The translations under genes and the position numbers were made by a program. From Ligustrum vulgare (Eukaryota; Streptophyta; Magnoliopsida; Lamiales; Oleaceae), in NCBI GenBank assembly GCA_963555705.1, contig OY743179.1, positions 23,134,692-23,198,691 of the forward strand: a stretch of DNA of 64,000 bases. Reading direction: 5' to 3'. Below, piece by piece: positions 35,775-46,628 of this stretch; position 1 is the first letter of the stretch; each line of letters opens with the position of its first letter. The notes below the pieces were generated by a model. That model saw nothing but the letters and a program-made list of their open reading frames with translations. It was not told where the DNA came from and searched no databases.

Positions 35775-36582
35775 TGATGCAAACCACGTAGCAATTGTAG
35801 TTACGCAACCCACAAATTATTGGAATCGACCCAAGAACGCCAAAGAATCGCGATTTCGAGATTGATTCAAATTAATTGAACCAAGCAACCAACACAGTCA
35901 ATAGATATGCTAACCTCTTGATCACAATGAAAATAAATTTTCACCCAAGATTTGAACAAACAAGAATTAAACTCGCAAGTTCGGATTTTATTCAATAAAG
36001 AATAAGGTTTGAAAGCAAATTGCCTCTCAATAATAATATCAAAGTTGTGTATTGAATAATGAAAATTACATCCCTATAAATAGGGTCAAAATCTAGGTTA
36101 AGAGTTTTAGTTAAACAAGGAAACAACTACCTAAAAATAAGGAAATAAATAAAACCCTAAAATTCACGCGTATTGGCCTTTACGGTCGTGACTAACTCCC
36201 TTACGGCCGTAAGAAGCTTTCTGATTCTCAGTTACGGCCGTAAATCCTTTTTCCCCGGAAATTCATAATTTGGCAGAGACTGCATTACGGCCGTGACACT
36301 GTATGTTACGGCCGTGAGTAGTGTATGTTACGGCCGTGAATTTGTGATTTCACAATTTTTCCTCGACGCATTGAATGAGGTTGATCTACTCGTCGTTTTG
36401 GCTCGGTCCCAACATGGAACTTGCTTCTTTTGATGACACGAACATTGTTTTGGCCATTGTTTCTTGAACTAACTTGTCCATTGCTTCCTTGGCCCTCTTT
36501 GTTTGCAATCGAGTCATCGGTCCTCCTTCGATCTTCAACGGATCTTTGTGCGGGCTTGTATCCGTGGTCTGGATCACATCAT
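35775..36582 (-). repeat. LTR of the TGATGTGATCC family, opposite orientation
   Basis: The plus strand starts TGATGCAAACCACG and ends TGGATCACATCA, the reverse complement of the 31123 LTR ends. It has diverged but keeps the TATA block and a cluster of TTACGGCCGTAA/GTGA palindromes (about 36178-36345). The U3 start still encodes, on the minus strand, GPMTRLQTKRAKEAMDKLVQ, resembling the C-terminal tail of chromovirus-type Gypsy polyproteins. The adjoining purine tract (complement of TCCCCTCCCTCTTC) makes it a 3' LTR of a leftward element. Left flank ACAAG; no matching duplication was found on the right. Confidence 0.85.
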
Positions 36583-38047
36583 CCCCTCCCTCTTCGAAAG
36601 GATTCGACCTCGGATGAGCTGGTTCTCAACGGCCGGGGCTGCGGTAGCAAGTTCCGATCCTTAATGCTCATGAATATGGTCTCAGGTCTGGCTTTCTGGA
36701 GGTCTACTGGTGTAGGAGCTGATAAATGGGGGCGAAAACTCTCGAGACCCCGAAAGTCCCGTTTCTTTTCCTGGCTGTACCTGTCTGCCTTCTGCGCTTC
36801 CTTCTCCTTCCCTTTAGATCTTTCTTGATCTTTTGCTTCTCCCTTGTCTTCCCTCCTGTTGGCTTTCGCCTCTTCAGCTCCAATGGCTCTGTCTGCTCTT
36901 GTAAGAAATTCTCGAAAGGTCCTTGGCCCCTCTTCGTGTACTGTCCACCAGAACCGGGATTCCGGCCATAGGCCCGATGTTACTGCCATAAGGAGCGCGT
37001 CGTCTGACACTTTGTCCGTATCCATGATTTGTTTGTTGAACCGGTCTAGATAACTCTTCAACGACTCAGTTCTTCCTTGCTAGATGGTTACCAGCTGTTC
37101 CTTGGGCGTAGTCCTTGTCTTTGCAGCCATGAAGTTATAGAGAAACTGAGAAGACAGATCTTTCCAATTTGATATGGAGTGGTCTGGTAGAGTACGTAAC
37201 CACCTCTGAACCCTGTCCCCTAGAGTGAGGGGAAAAGTTCTACACATGATGGCATCGCTCACACCTTGTAATTCCATCCAGGAAACATATCGGTCTATAT
37301 GGGCCACTGGGTCAGTAGTCCCATCATAGATGGGTATCTGCGGAACCTTGATCTTGCTAGGTAACGTCTCTTTCAAGATCTCTTTTGAAAATGGGGTGAT
37401 CCTGGAGGTCGTATACTTGTCATCCTGGCCGTCCTTTTTCTGTTGGTCCTCCAGATCACTGAGTTGCTTCCTCAGCGCTTTGAGTTCTTCCCGGTTTCCT
37501 CTTTCATCATAGGATGGATCACTGAGATTCAAAGTGGATGCGTTCTTGGTTGGAGCTTTGAAGTTCCTACCTCGAGTCCGTGTGGGCTCATTATATGGGC
37601 TACGTGCGGATCTTTTCGAGTAGTTCGACGTTCCAGGTTTTCTGCTTATTCCCAGTGTTGGGCCCTCCCTTGCGGGGGCCATGCGATCCGGGCCTAATCT
37701 GCTGAACACGCTGTTTGTCCTTTTAGGTGATTCCCTACGTGGAGTGCGGGAATTGCTCTCTCCAGTAGAACTTTCAGACCTGTCTGGCATATAGTTGAGC
37801 TTTTGGCGGATTCGTTAGTTACCGGGGGGTGATGAGGTGGTAACGGAATAGTATAAGGAGTCTGAATGTTCCCCGGTGGTTGATGTTGCATCTTTTCTAC
37901 TGCTTGTGTCAAATTCCGCAATTGACGCATTACCTCAACCATTTGGGAGTCTGAGCAAGGCCTGACTTCCGGGTCGACCTCCATCCTTGTACCCCCCTGC
38001 GCATCCGGTTTCTTTCCATGGTTGCTTCCTGAACCTCGTTCATCCAT
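36583..38047 (-). pseudogene. Gypsy (Tat-like) gag, broken
   Basis: ATG at 38047 begins MDERGSGSNHGKK. A frame change near 37740 leads into a 236-codon frame (37790 to 37080), then a TAG at about 37081 and a further 160 codons to 36583. Domain: IYDGTTDPVAHIDRYVSWME, MCRTFPLTLGDRVQRWLRTL and FLTRADRAIGAEEAKANR, a retrotransposon gag core of the Tat type. No zinc knuckle, protease or polymerase follows. Instead gag runs into a purine tract and the LTR at 36582, so the unit is gag-only. A gag-only element could form particles for a partner, but two frame breaks make this copy dead. Confidence 0.8.
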
Positions 38048-38890
38048 GTTACCTAAAAAGAGAGGATGTGAAGTATTTGAATGAGCTGGTGTAATGGACT
38101 GCTATTCTATCACAAAGAGGCAAGAAATATTCCAAGTCAGCAAGAAATAAGTGGATGTTAGTTATGTAATCGAAAATTATATGTGAGAGAGGTGGACCTC
38201 AGGTCGTAATGGATGACCTGGACTCCACGTAGGTAATAAAAGATGGTTCGTAAGAGGTGGATCCCAAATCGTGTGAATGACCTGGACTCCACGTATGATT
38301 TCTTGTATAAATATAGTATTGGCTTTGAATAGCCAATGTTGTCCTCCCCCTTGTGAGCTACCCTCTCCTATATTTATAGGGAGAATGGGGTGAGCTGGCT
38401 TATTACAATACCTGACTATCTGACATAAATACATAACTGAACTATTTGAGTTCTTACTTAACGTAAGGTAGTTGAGTTACACTTAATCTAACTACCATTA
38501 TGTCTGAATAACTGTCTTAACTAACGTGTAAGAAGGTAGTTGGTCTTGATTCGACTGAACAGTTACCGACCTCAGTGGACCACATCGGAAATATCTTTGA
38601 CAACCGACCTCACTGGACCACATCGAAAAATATCTTTGACAACCGACCTCAGTGGACCACATCGAAAATATCTTTGACAACCGACCTCAGTGGACCACAT
38701 CGGAAATATCTTTGACAACCGACCTCACTGGACCACATCGGAATCGTGTCACTTAATTCATCTGCAACCTCCAAAGCATGTTATAATAATATCCGACCTG
38801 ACATTATCAGTTCGGATATCATTACAGTTTAGACCTGTATTGGACTTTTTAGCTGACGTCGTCACATCGTCACTAAAATTGGACTACTTA
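38048..38890 (-). promoter_or_regulatory. LTR-like promoter region upstream of the gag
   Basis: On the minus strand a TATA box CCTATAAATATAGG lies near 38366-38379, with the repeat array at 38566-38742 upstream of it and gag downstream. A duplicated GACCTGGACTCCACGTA block is seen near 38207 and 38280. A bZIP-type TGACGTC occurs near 38852. This has the layout of a 5' LTR (U3 enhancer, TATA, R-U5), but it is not homologous to the LTR at 35775 on the other side of gag. No primer site was identified. The outer boundary may be at TTATCA (about 38890). Confidence 0.5.
38566..38742. repeat. 38-bp tandem repeat, 4.6 copies
   Basis: Units start CCGACCTCA(G/C)TGGACC at 38566, 38604, 38643, 38681 and 38719 and contain CACATCG(G/A)AAATATCTTTG. 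Period 38 bp (one unit 39). The copies are nearly identical, so expansion is recent. Its position upstream of a TATA box suggests an LTR enhancer array. Confidence 0.9.
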
Positions 38891-38898
38891 TCAACACT

Positions 38899-39290
38899 AT
38901 GAATACTTTACAAACATCAACATCTAATAACTGTGATTATAAACTATATTTAGATAATAAAGAAATTTCATTTTTATCAACTATTGTTGAAAAATCTAAA
39001 AATATACATTCTGTTGGACAATCTAAACTAAAAGAAATATACGAAGATATTGACTATGCAATCCTAAATAGAATAGAATTTAATTTTGTTGAAACAGCAA
39101 AAAATATAAATACAGTTCATAAAATTATAGAAGAATACGAATATATAGAAAATGAAGTATCAGAATGAATAGCGTTAGGATATATAACTAGAAAAGATCA
39201 TCCTAAATCTTTTGAAAAATTACTATAATATAGAACATTTTTAGAAGAACTTAAAAGATTAAAAAAATATAAGTATAATCAGAAGTACTA
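38899..39290 (+). pseudogene. Possible pararetrovirus ORF1 N-terminal fragment
   Basis: An 89-codon frame from ATG at 38899 continues past a TGA at about 39166 for another 40 codons with two stops. Composition (Ile/Lys/Asn/Glu-rich, AT-rich codons) matches the viral relic at 28891-35714 and differs from neighbours. No domain recognised. If viral, its place after ORF2 and an intergenic region would make it the start of a second, tandem genome copy. This is inference. Confidence 0.35.
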
Positions 39291-40455
39291 AATTAAATCA
39301 ACCTGACTAAGTTCAGGGATATATCTTGCAAATTAAACAGTCATTTTCATTAAGGGTAATTTTGACATTTCAACAAAGAGGTCTATTTTACTAAACTTAT
39401 TACATACCAAACTCATTTAACTAAAAACCCCTTTTAAATTTTTTTTATTTTTTATTTGTTTGTTTGTTGGACTTTCTTCTTCTAATTTTTTATTTGTTAA
39501 ATTATTTTATTTTGAAATATAGTATAATATAATATAATAAATAAAATTAACAAACATAAATCTATATTTGTTATGAATTGGTAATTTTGAAATTAAAGAA
39601 TATTGTTATTATATTTTTTTGTATTTAATTTTATCTCCAAATGAGTAAATGTTGCTTTATTTTTAAAATAATTTTTATTTTTTTTTTAGAAAATGTTGTG
39701 ATGTTTGAAATAATTATTAATTTTTTAATTAAAATCGGTTTGATCCCGATTCGACCTAATTCAACGTTTGACCCTAGACATGTTGTCTTTTTCGAATCGA
39801 AACGATTTTAGGTTTTCTGAATACTGAGTATTATATAGCTTACATGATATAATTTAAAGTGAATGAAATATTAAGGAAAAGTAAAAAATATATAATAAAG
39901 TAAGAAATTATTCGATTCGAAAGAAAATTATATTCAATCAAGTATGAGATTATTTGATTTGAAAGAAAACTTATGAAGTAGTCATTTAATTTTTTATATA
40001 ATCTAATTGGAAAACTTATAAAAATATACAATATAAGGAATGTTCTTAAATTCTTTAAACTAAAACATTTTTGAGTTATTTAAATGCTTTTCTTTTTTCT
40101 TTTTCTTTTTAAAATTATTTAAATGTTTTTCAATACATTTTATAATATAATTTTATATATCTCTAGAAATAAATTTAATATTACTTTACCAAATTAGTTA
40201 AACCATGATTAAACAGAATATTTTTGAATGATAATTTTTTTTAAAAATTTAAAAATTCCTAAATTATGGACTTTGAATACTTTTTTATAACAATTGAAAT
40301 TTATCTATTTATTTTTTAAATTAGGAATTTTTTAAACATATCTATTTAACAATTAAAAATACATTTGTTTTTTTTTTTTCCAATTAGACTTTCCTACTGT
40401 GATTCGAGAAACTGACTTTAGATCAATTAGGAATTGAGAGTTTGTGTGGGCTATG
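39291..40455. other. Intergenic, no gene seen
   Basis: Very AT-rich DNA with short self-complementary stretches around 39900-39975 (ATTATTCGATTCGAAAGAAAA and a variant). No supported frame or element. Confidence 0.6.
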
Positions 40456-40458
40456 TTA

Positions 40459-40804
40459 GCCTGTTTGTTAAAAGTTTTTTTTGTTTAAAAACATGTTTTT
40501 TATATATTTTTTAGATAAAATATGCGATTAAAAATAGAGAGAGAAAATATTTATAGTAAAAAGTGATTTGTGTGAAAAAAATATGTTTAAAAATACAAAA
40601 AATTTAGATGGACATATTTTTTTGACATGTTTAAGTGACATTTTCGATATGTCATCTCGGTATTGATTGATGTCAAGGTGGGACATGGTGACCTACCTCG
40701 ACATCGATCAATGTAGAAGTGACACCTCGACATGTCACCAAAAAATGTCAAAAAAACATGTATGTGTAGAATTACTCTAAAAAATATGTTTACCAAACAG
40801 AGGC
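40459..40804. mobile_element. Tourist-like MITE
   Basis: 346 bp. Ends GCCTGTTTGTTAAA and, inverted, GCCTCTGTTTGGTAAA. Flanked by TTA (40456-40458 and 40805-40807), the PIF/Harbinger target duplication. The interior contains a longer imperfect palindrome around GTGACATTTTCGATATGTC / GACACCTCGACATGTCAC. It shares the block GTTTAAAAACAT...AAAATATG with the next MITE. Confidence 0.75.
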
Positions 40805-41567
40805 TTAAGTTTTTGAGAAAAATTAAAAAGGAAAAAATCCAAGCAGAAGTTTTAAACCTGATTTTCAAATTGAAAATTAAAAAGTAGGGTCGTGTGTAGT
40901 TTTCCCTTTTTGTATTTTTGCGATCAAAATATGTTAAAGTAAATATTTGTAACTAAAGTTGCAACGAAACCATGTTCATTCTTTAATTAATGAGTTGCTT
41001 GTTTTTAGTTTAAATTCCTTTTGGTTGTTTCTTGGTTATTATTCCTTTATTGATTTATTGATATTTGATTATCATTAAAATATTTTTGTGATTTATATTG
41101 TTGCCGACTTAGTATATACTAGCAGTCTAGCACATGATAATAATCAACATTATCTCTATATGAAATAATGATACTTCTATACTTAGTGCAGTCTTTTGTC
41201 ATATTATAGATTTGTATTACATTGTTTCTCTCTTCACATCATTCATAAAATATCGTTGGTTCATAAATAAAAGTTGAATTGATCTACAAAGAAACTTCGA
41301 TAAACATCTTTGATGCGAAGTACTACGAATGTTCACATCAAATTAATTTGAATAATTCTAAAAAGATATTTTTAATTGACATCTTTAAATGATATTGTAA
41401 CATGACGTACATACATTAGATGGTGTAAAAATAAATATTTAGATAGCTATTTACACCATCCAATGCATGTTCATCAAATCACAATATCACTTCAAAATAT
41501 CAAATTAAAAATGACACCCTAAAATTATTCCAAAATAAATCATTAAAGTACTAGTGAATCACGATAA

Positions 41568-41733
41568 GCCTCCGTTTATTAAAAAAAATTTTATTTAAAA
41601 ACATATTTTTTATGTTTTCGAAATAAAATATGTAATTAAAAAATGAAAGAGAAAAAATATATATCGTTAAAATGTAATTTGAAAAATTGTGATATAAAAA
41701 ACTTATTTTTAAATAAGTTTGTCAAACAAAGGC
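41568..41733. mobile_element. Tourist-like MITE, short
   Basis: 166 bp. Ends GCCTCCGTTTATTAAA and, inverted, GCCTTTGTTTGACAAA. Flanks TAA/CAA, a mutated trinucleotide duplication. The interior is similar to the outer part of the 40459 element, so they belong to the same family. Confidence 0.65.
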
Positions 41734-43233
41734 CAATTTATCTTTTTTTTTTTTTTTTTAAAACTAGATTTCCTTGTATTTTCGTTTAAAATAATACTGT
41801 GTATCTCAAAATTGAGATAAATTTTAATCTTGACACTCTTTTTTTTATGTCATTTTTCCATGAGTGGTGCCCTTTCTTGTGCCTCAAATCATGGCTCTTA
41901 TATTTTGAACCTCATTCCAAGGCAAGAAGGGACCCAAATTTTAAATTATTCGTTTTCTTCAATTATCATTTGTTCAAATAATTAGTTGGGCTCATGAATT
42001 AATGTACCAGCTGTCATGACCCATATGGGACGGGGAAACAACTTCATTTGGAAGCACTATTTTACGTGGGGCCCTCGTTAATTTTTCCAATTCTCAAAAA
42101 ATTTGATACTCCCATGTAATCAATGGTACAAGCAACTTGTTCTTATTGGTTGTATGAAGGCACTCCATTGGTAGTTAATGGCACCTGGTCAAAAATCAAA
42201 ATTCAAACAGCTGAAATCAGAGAAACAAATATGATAGCAGCCTGATCGAATCAGGGTTGAACATGTCAACATTTGGGTCAAGTCCAATTTTAAAATTGGA
42301 AAGAAAAAATTATAATTGAAATTTCTTCCTTTTATTTCATCATGATATTCTGTTAATGTAAAAGTATATTCCTAAATATATAATAAATATTAAAAGAATC
42401 ACTTACCGATAATCATTTTCCTTCTCGACCTTTCACAAATATTGAATTCTTAAAATAAAAAAAATCTTTAATTCTTCTTTATATATACCTGCAATAAAAA
42501 CAGTTTGGCAAATTAGTAAAAATAAATAAATGAAATCATTGAACACATATTAGTATATTATAATGAAATGAATCACAACATCATATGACACGACATACAA
42601 TATAGACGAACTATAGAATTTTTATTGATCAAACAACATTCAATTTTCTTTCCTTTTTTCAAAAACAAAAAAATAAAAATAAATAATGAGGTATATTTCA
42701 AGAATGTTAATAAACAAGTTCCAATAACGAAAAATAATAATAAATTTGAAAAATATTAAGCATTTAATGTTGGGAAGAAAAAAAAATAATTAAGCCTCAC
42801 AAATTTGTTTTAAAACATTTTCAAATAGCAAATTTCCTCAAATCACCTTTTCATCGCACAAATTTTCCAAATTATTTTTCAATAACATATTTTATTTCGA
42901 AAGCATCTCATTTTTCCTTTAAAGAAAGAAAGAAAAAAAAACCCCGAAAAGCGAAGACTCAACAAGCATATCGATAATAATCCTAAATAGAAATATATTA
43001 AAATATGGAAAATTGTTGGGAATCGTTGTCGGAAAATTAAAACAGAAAGAGTAAAGGAAAGAAAAATCCACCCATATCACATTGTAAGATGAAAAAACGA
43101 AATTGGACTCGAAATTTCAATTAATAGATGCAGGATCAACAAAAATTTAATCCCTTAGAAATCTACAGTCCGAAATTACATTAAAATATACCTTTTAATT
43201 TCTTCATTTTTTGCCATCTTGAGTTTATACTGC
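41734..43233. other. Intergenic downstream of the PB1 gene, no gene seen
   Basis: AT-rich, with no frame or repeat I can support. The last few hundred bases (up to 43309) would contain the 3' UTR and downstream region of the minus-strand PB1 gene. Confidence 0.6.
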
Positions 43234-43309
43234 TTATATAAGTATATTTGGTTTCTGGATATAAATCCCAAATTGCAAAGGATTTTCATCCCAAGTGTTC
43301 TTGCTGTTA

Positions 43310-44014
43310 TTACCAACGGCTTCCACTGTGAATGAGACGAATATTATAAGAATTTCTATGCCCGTAGTAGGAATACTGTGGAATTTCTCCGGCGAGTTCT
43401 CCAGCAGGTTGTGGGTACACGTAAACTGGTGCTGGACGGCGGGTGTGACGGAAGCAACGGCCGCCAACAGTTGATTTTGGGCATATTGGGGGTAGCATGA
43501 CGGCAGCGGCGGTGGAATAAGACGATTTGGGCGATGTAGTAGAAGGTGGTGGTGAGACTTTTTTGGTGGTTTTAGGAGCTGACAAGAAAGCTCTGATCTT
43601 GATCGCCGACGGCGGCTGCGGCGGCGCAACTCTGTCGTATTCTTCGATAAGATTAGCAAGATCTTCATCGGAAGTGATTGACACAAGAGCATCTAAATCT
43701 TCTGTTGGTAATTGACATCTCAGATTCACTACCGATGTTCCACACATCTCTCCCATCTTCATCAGCAGCTCTATAACACACAAAGTTGTCAACTCTCGGC
43801 CCAAAGAAATTGACACGACCTTACAGTATAGATACAGTAGAATTCTAAAAACGAGAAGGAACTAACCAGTAAAACAAATGGAACGTTGAGCGGAAAGAAC
43901 ACGGGTTTCACCACCGTGGTAACGAAGTTTTCCGTCCGGGTAACGGGGGAGAATCCGGCCGCCGTAGCTGCAAAGAAACTTAATGGTAGTAGTGGATTTC
44001 ACTGTGAGGTCCAT
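43310..44014 (-). CDS. PB1-domain (octicosapeptide/Phox/Bem1p) protein
   Basis: Two exons: 44014-43867 and 43770-43310; the intron has a GT donor (43866-43865) and AG acceptor. Together they encode 202 residues. The join gives a complete PB1 domain: IKFLCSYGGRILPRYPDG, LRYHGGETRVLSAQRSICF at about residues 11-47, ELLMKMGEMCG, then NLRCQLPTEDLDALVSITSD and EDLANLIEEYDR. The basic cluster and the acidic DEDL (OPCA-like) motif needed for PB1-PB1 pairing are both present. The tail is Pro/Ser-rich with no further domain. Small plant proteins of this type are about 180-240 residues and probably act as cytoplasmic interaction adaptors; their partners are mostly unknown. No stop or shift is seen. It is the only intact host gene in the window. 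Confidence 0.93.
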
Positions 44015-44145
44015 GCTTAAAAATCTTTTGATTTTGGGTCCAGCAGTTTTGACGCCAAAAGGGATTCTAATAAGGGAGGAGAAGAAGAGAGAGAAGATTT
44101 GGAGTGGGCGCTTCTTGAAGCCTCTGTAAGGGACACCGGGGAGTT

Positions 44146-44153
44146 TATTTATA
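44146..44153 (-). promoter_or_regulatory. TATA box of the PB1 gene
   Basis: Minus strand CTATAAATAAAC, about 132 bp upstream of the ATG at 44014. The stretch between holds a CT-rich leader (complement of GAGGAGAAGAAGAGAGAGAAG), typical of plant 5' UTRs. Confidence 0.75.
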
Positions 44154-44287
44154 GAGGTATGGGGAAGGAGCTCCGCTTTGAGAGGGTGACCAAATGGGTG
44201 GTGGAATTAGAAAAGGACACCTCTCATAGGCCCACGTTCTGGTACCATCTTTTAAAATTCATTTTTAGCGTAGAAGTTTTTGGTTTA

Positions 44288-44706
44288 GCCGCCGTTTGGT
44301 AACCAAAATAAGCCTACGTTCGCTGACCAAAATTTGGTTTATAATTGCACTATACATTTTCTTTTTTTCAATTTTCAACAATTATTTTTTATCTCAAAAT
44401 CATAAATAAACCAATTTATAAACTAAATAAATAGAGTTATCAAACAAATTAGTTATAAATCAGTTTATGAATTAAATAATTTTTTAAATTACCTTTTAAT
44501 CATACAGATTTTCTCTCTTCAATTTTTAACCTCAAAATTATAAATAAATTAATTTATAAACCAAATTGAGTTACCAACAAATACTTATAAACAAAGATTG
44601 TTATATTTCAAAGTAAAAATGTAGTTGAAAAGTAATTTTGAAAATGTGATTAAAAATTGATTCGAAAAAATTTGTTGTTTGTTAAATAAGTTTACCAAAC
44701 GAATGA
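44288..44706. mobile_element. Tourist-like MITE in the PB1 promoter
   Basis: 419 bp between TTA trinucleotides (44285-44287 and 44707-44709). Left end GCCGCCGTTTGGTAACC; right end inverted TCATTCGTTTGGTAAACTT. Non-coding; starts about 135 bp upstream of the TATA box. Confidence 0.65.
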
Positions 44707-44776
44707 TTATTTATAAATTTATGGAATTCCAGTCATATATCTTATTAGTTTTTATCAAAGATCTGCTAAAAATTTA

Positions 44777-44989
44777 GATAGTGTTTGATAGTAAGGTGAA
44801 AAATGAGGTGGATTTCAAATTTCCATACCCCCAAAGAATCCAATTTCATGAAATTCAAGCAAAAAATGTGAAATTTGTGAGGGCGTATAATTCAAATTCT
44901 ATGGAATTGGAATGTGCGTTTGATTGAAATAAAGCAAATTTGGGAGAAAAATACATTTTCCATGAAATTGAATTATCAATCAAGCACTA
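44777..44989. mobile_element. Tourist-like MITE
   Basis: 213 bp, flanked by TTA (44774-44776, 44990-44992). Left end GATAGTGTTTGATAG; right end inverted TAGTGCTTGATTGAT. It shares its right TTA with the next element. Confidence 0.6.
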
Positions 44990-44992
44990 TTA

Positions 44993-46023
44993 GGTTGCGT
45001 TTGATTACATAGATTTTTCATATAAAATGTTATTTTCCCCCTCAATTTCCCGACTTTAACATTTTTTATTGCCAAGTTTTTTCATGCAAATCATTTCCAT
45101 GTTTCCATGCCAAGCGCCTGCAATTTCTCTAAAATGAGGAATTCACTTTCTCATGGTGATAAGAGGTTGTATTTTTCATGAAAAATATTTTATCAATTTC
45201 GTCACGTTTGATGGGGACCCGTCCTGAACGGGGTGGAAAATCCCCGAACCTGATGGGGACCCGTCCTGAACGGGGTGGAAAATCCCCGAAAATTACGGGG
45301 ATGAAAAAGTAAACCTGATCGGGCGGGGACAGGGATTAATAAGTTTAATTAAAAAAAATTCAAACAAATTAAAGTTTCATGAACCACCGACGCCCAAAAA
45401 TATAAATTCACAACCAAGCCCTACATTTTAACTCTATATTACTTTTCATCTCTCACTTTCACAAGTCTCATCTCATTCTCTCCAAATATACTTTTTAACA
45501 TAATTAAACTTGTACTACTCTATAAAAACTATTATGAGTTTTTTTATTAATGTTAATCATTCTTTAAAGCTTTTAAATGAGAATTTTGTGAAGTAATCAT
45601 ACTTTAAGAAAAGAATTTGTATAACTAAGACATTAAATAACTATTATAAAAAGACATTAAATGACAAATGTATATATATAATAATAAACGGGATTATGAG
45701 TGTCCCCGACTCGCCTCGACCACGTTTAGATGAGGCGGAGATGAGGATGATAAATCTCCGACAGAGTGGGGACAGGGATTGGCATTCCCGCCCCGTTGCC
45801 TTTCCTAGTACAAATGTGTGAAAAAATTAAAAAAAATAGTTAAAATTTTTTTTATTTGCCATAAAAAATAATGTCAATCAAATAACAAAAGTTGAAAAAA
45901 TTTCCATTTTTTCTACCTAGAAAATTAAACCAATCTAACGTATTAAACTTCCAATTCCCATAATTAAATTCCTTGAAATTCTTTTTGTTTTACCCAAATT
46001 CCACCTCGTTATCAAACGTCGCC
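44993..46023. mobile_element. Tourist-like element with internal insertion
   Basis: 1031 bp flanked by TTA (44990-44992, 46024-46026). Ends GGTTGCGTTTGAT and, inverted, GGCGACGTTTGATAACG. Its right 150 bp are similar to the right end of the MITE at 49172. The middle (about 45200-45815) is a GC-richer stretch with a 42-bp tandem duplication (CCTGATGGGGACCCGTCC, starting about 45210 and 45252) and ends in GGGGACAGGGATTGG, probably a second element nested inside. Confidence 0.7.
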
Positions 46024-46628
46024 TTATTTATTTATTTTTATTAGCTAAATGGAATTTAGATTCCATGCCCAGATGGGCTTGAGGTAAATTTGAAAAGATT
46101 TATCATCCTTTTCCTATTTTCAAGTTTATAAAATATTATATTCGTCCTAAAAAGTAGTTCCATTTTTTTTTTTTTTTTGTCTCAAATTTTCTAAAACACT
46201 TTTTAATCATATACATTTTCTCTCTTCACTTTTTAACCACACATTTTTCATAAAAATATATTGTTCCAAATCATAAATACAATAACTTGGTAATCAATTT
46301 TCACAATTAGATTAGACACTGATGCTGCTTTAAGATCATAAATCTTCTCAAGTTCTTTTTCGAATTCCTATTCAATCTCCTATTTTTCATCCAATTTATC
46401 TTTTGTGTCATCTAATAAAAAAATCAATCTTCATTTAGTTCCCTTATTTTTACTCGAGAATTTCTATTACATCTTATAGATGATAAATACATCATTGTTT
46501 GTGAACTCTAAGAAAAACTTGTTTTGATTTTTTACTATTCTAAACGTAAAGATTCTACATATTTGATGTATAATTTGATGTTTCTTGGGCTCAATTAGCT
46601 TAACTTTGTGAAAGGTAATTGACGCAAA

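Noticed and set aside
35598..35813. Minus-strand frames near the end of the viral second ORF
   Set aside because: Shadows overlapping the plus-strand frame and the LTR edge.
43234..43692. 152-codon frame overlapping the PB1 exon 2 in another phase
   Set aside because: Low-complexity Arg/Ser translation of the correct PB1 frame; the PB1 frame has the domain and valid splice sites.
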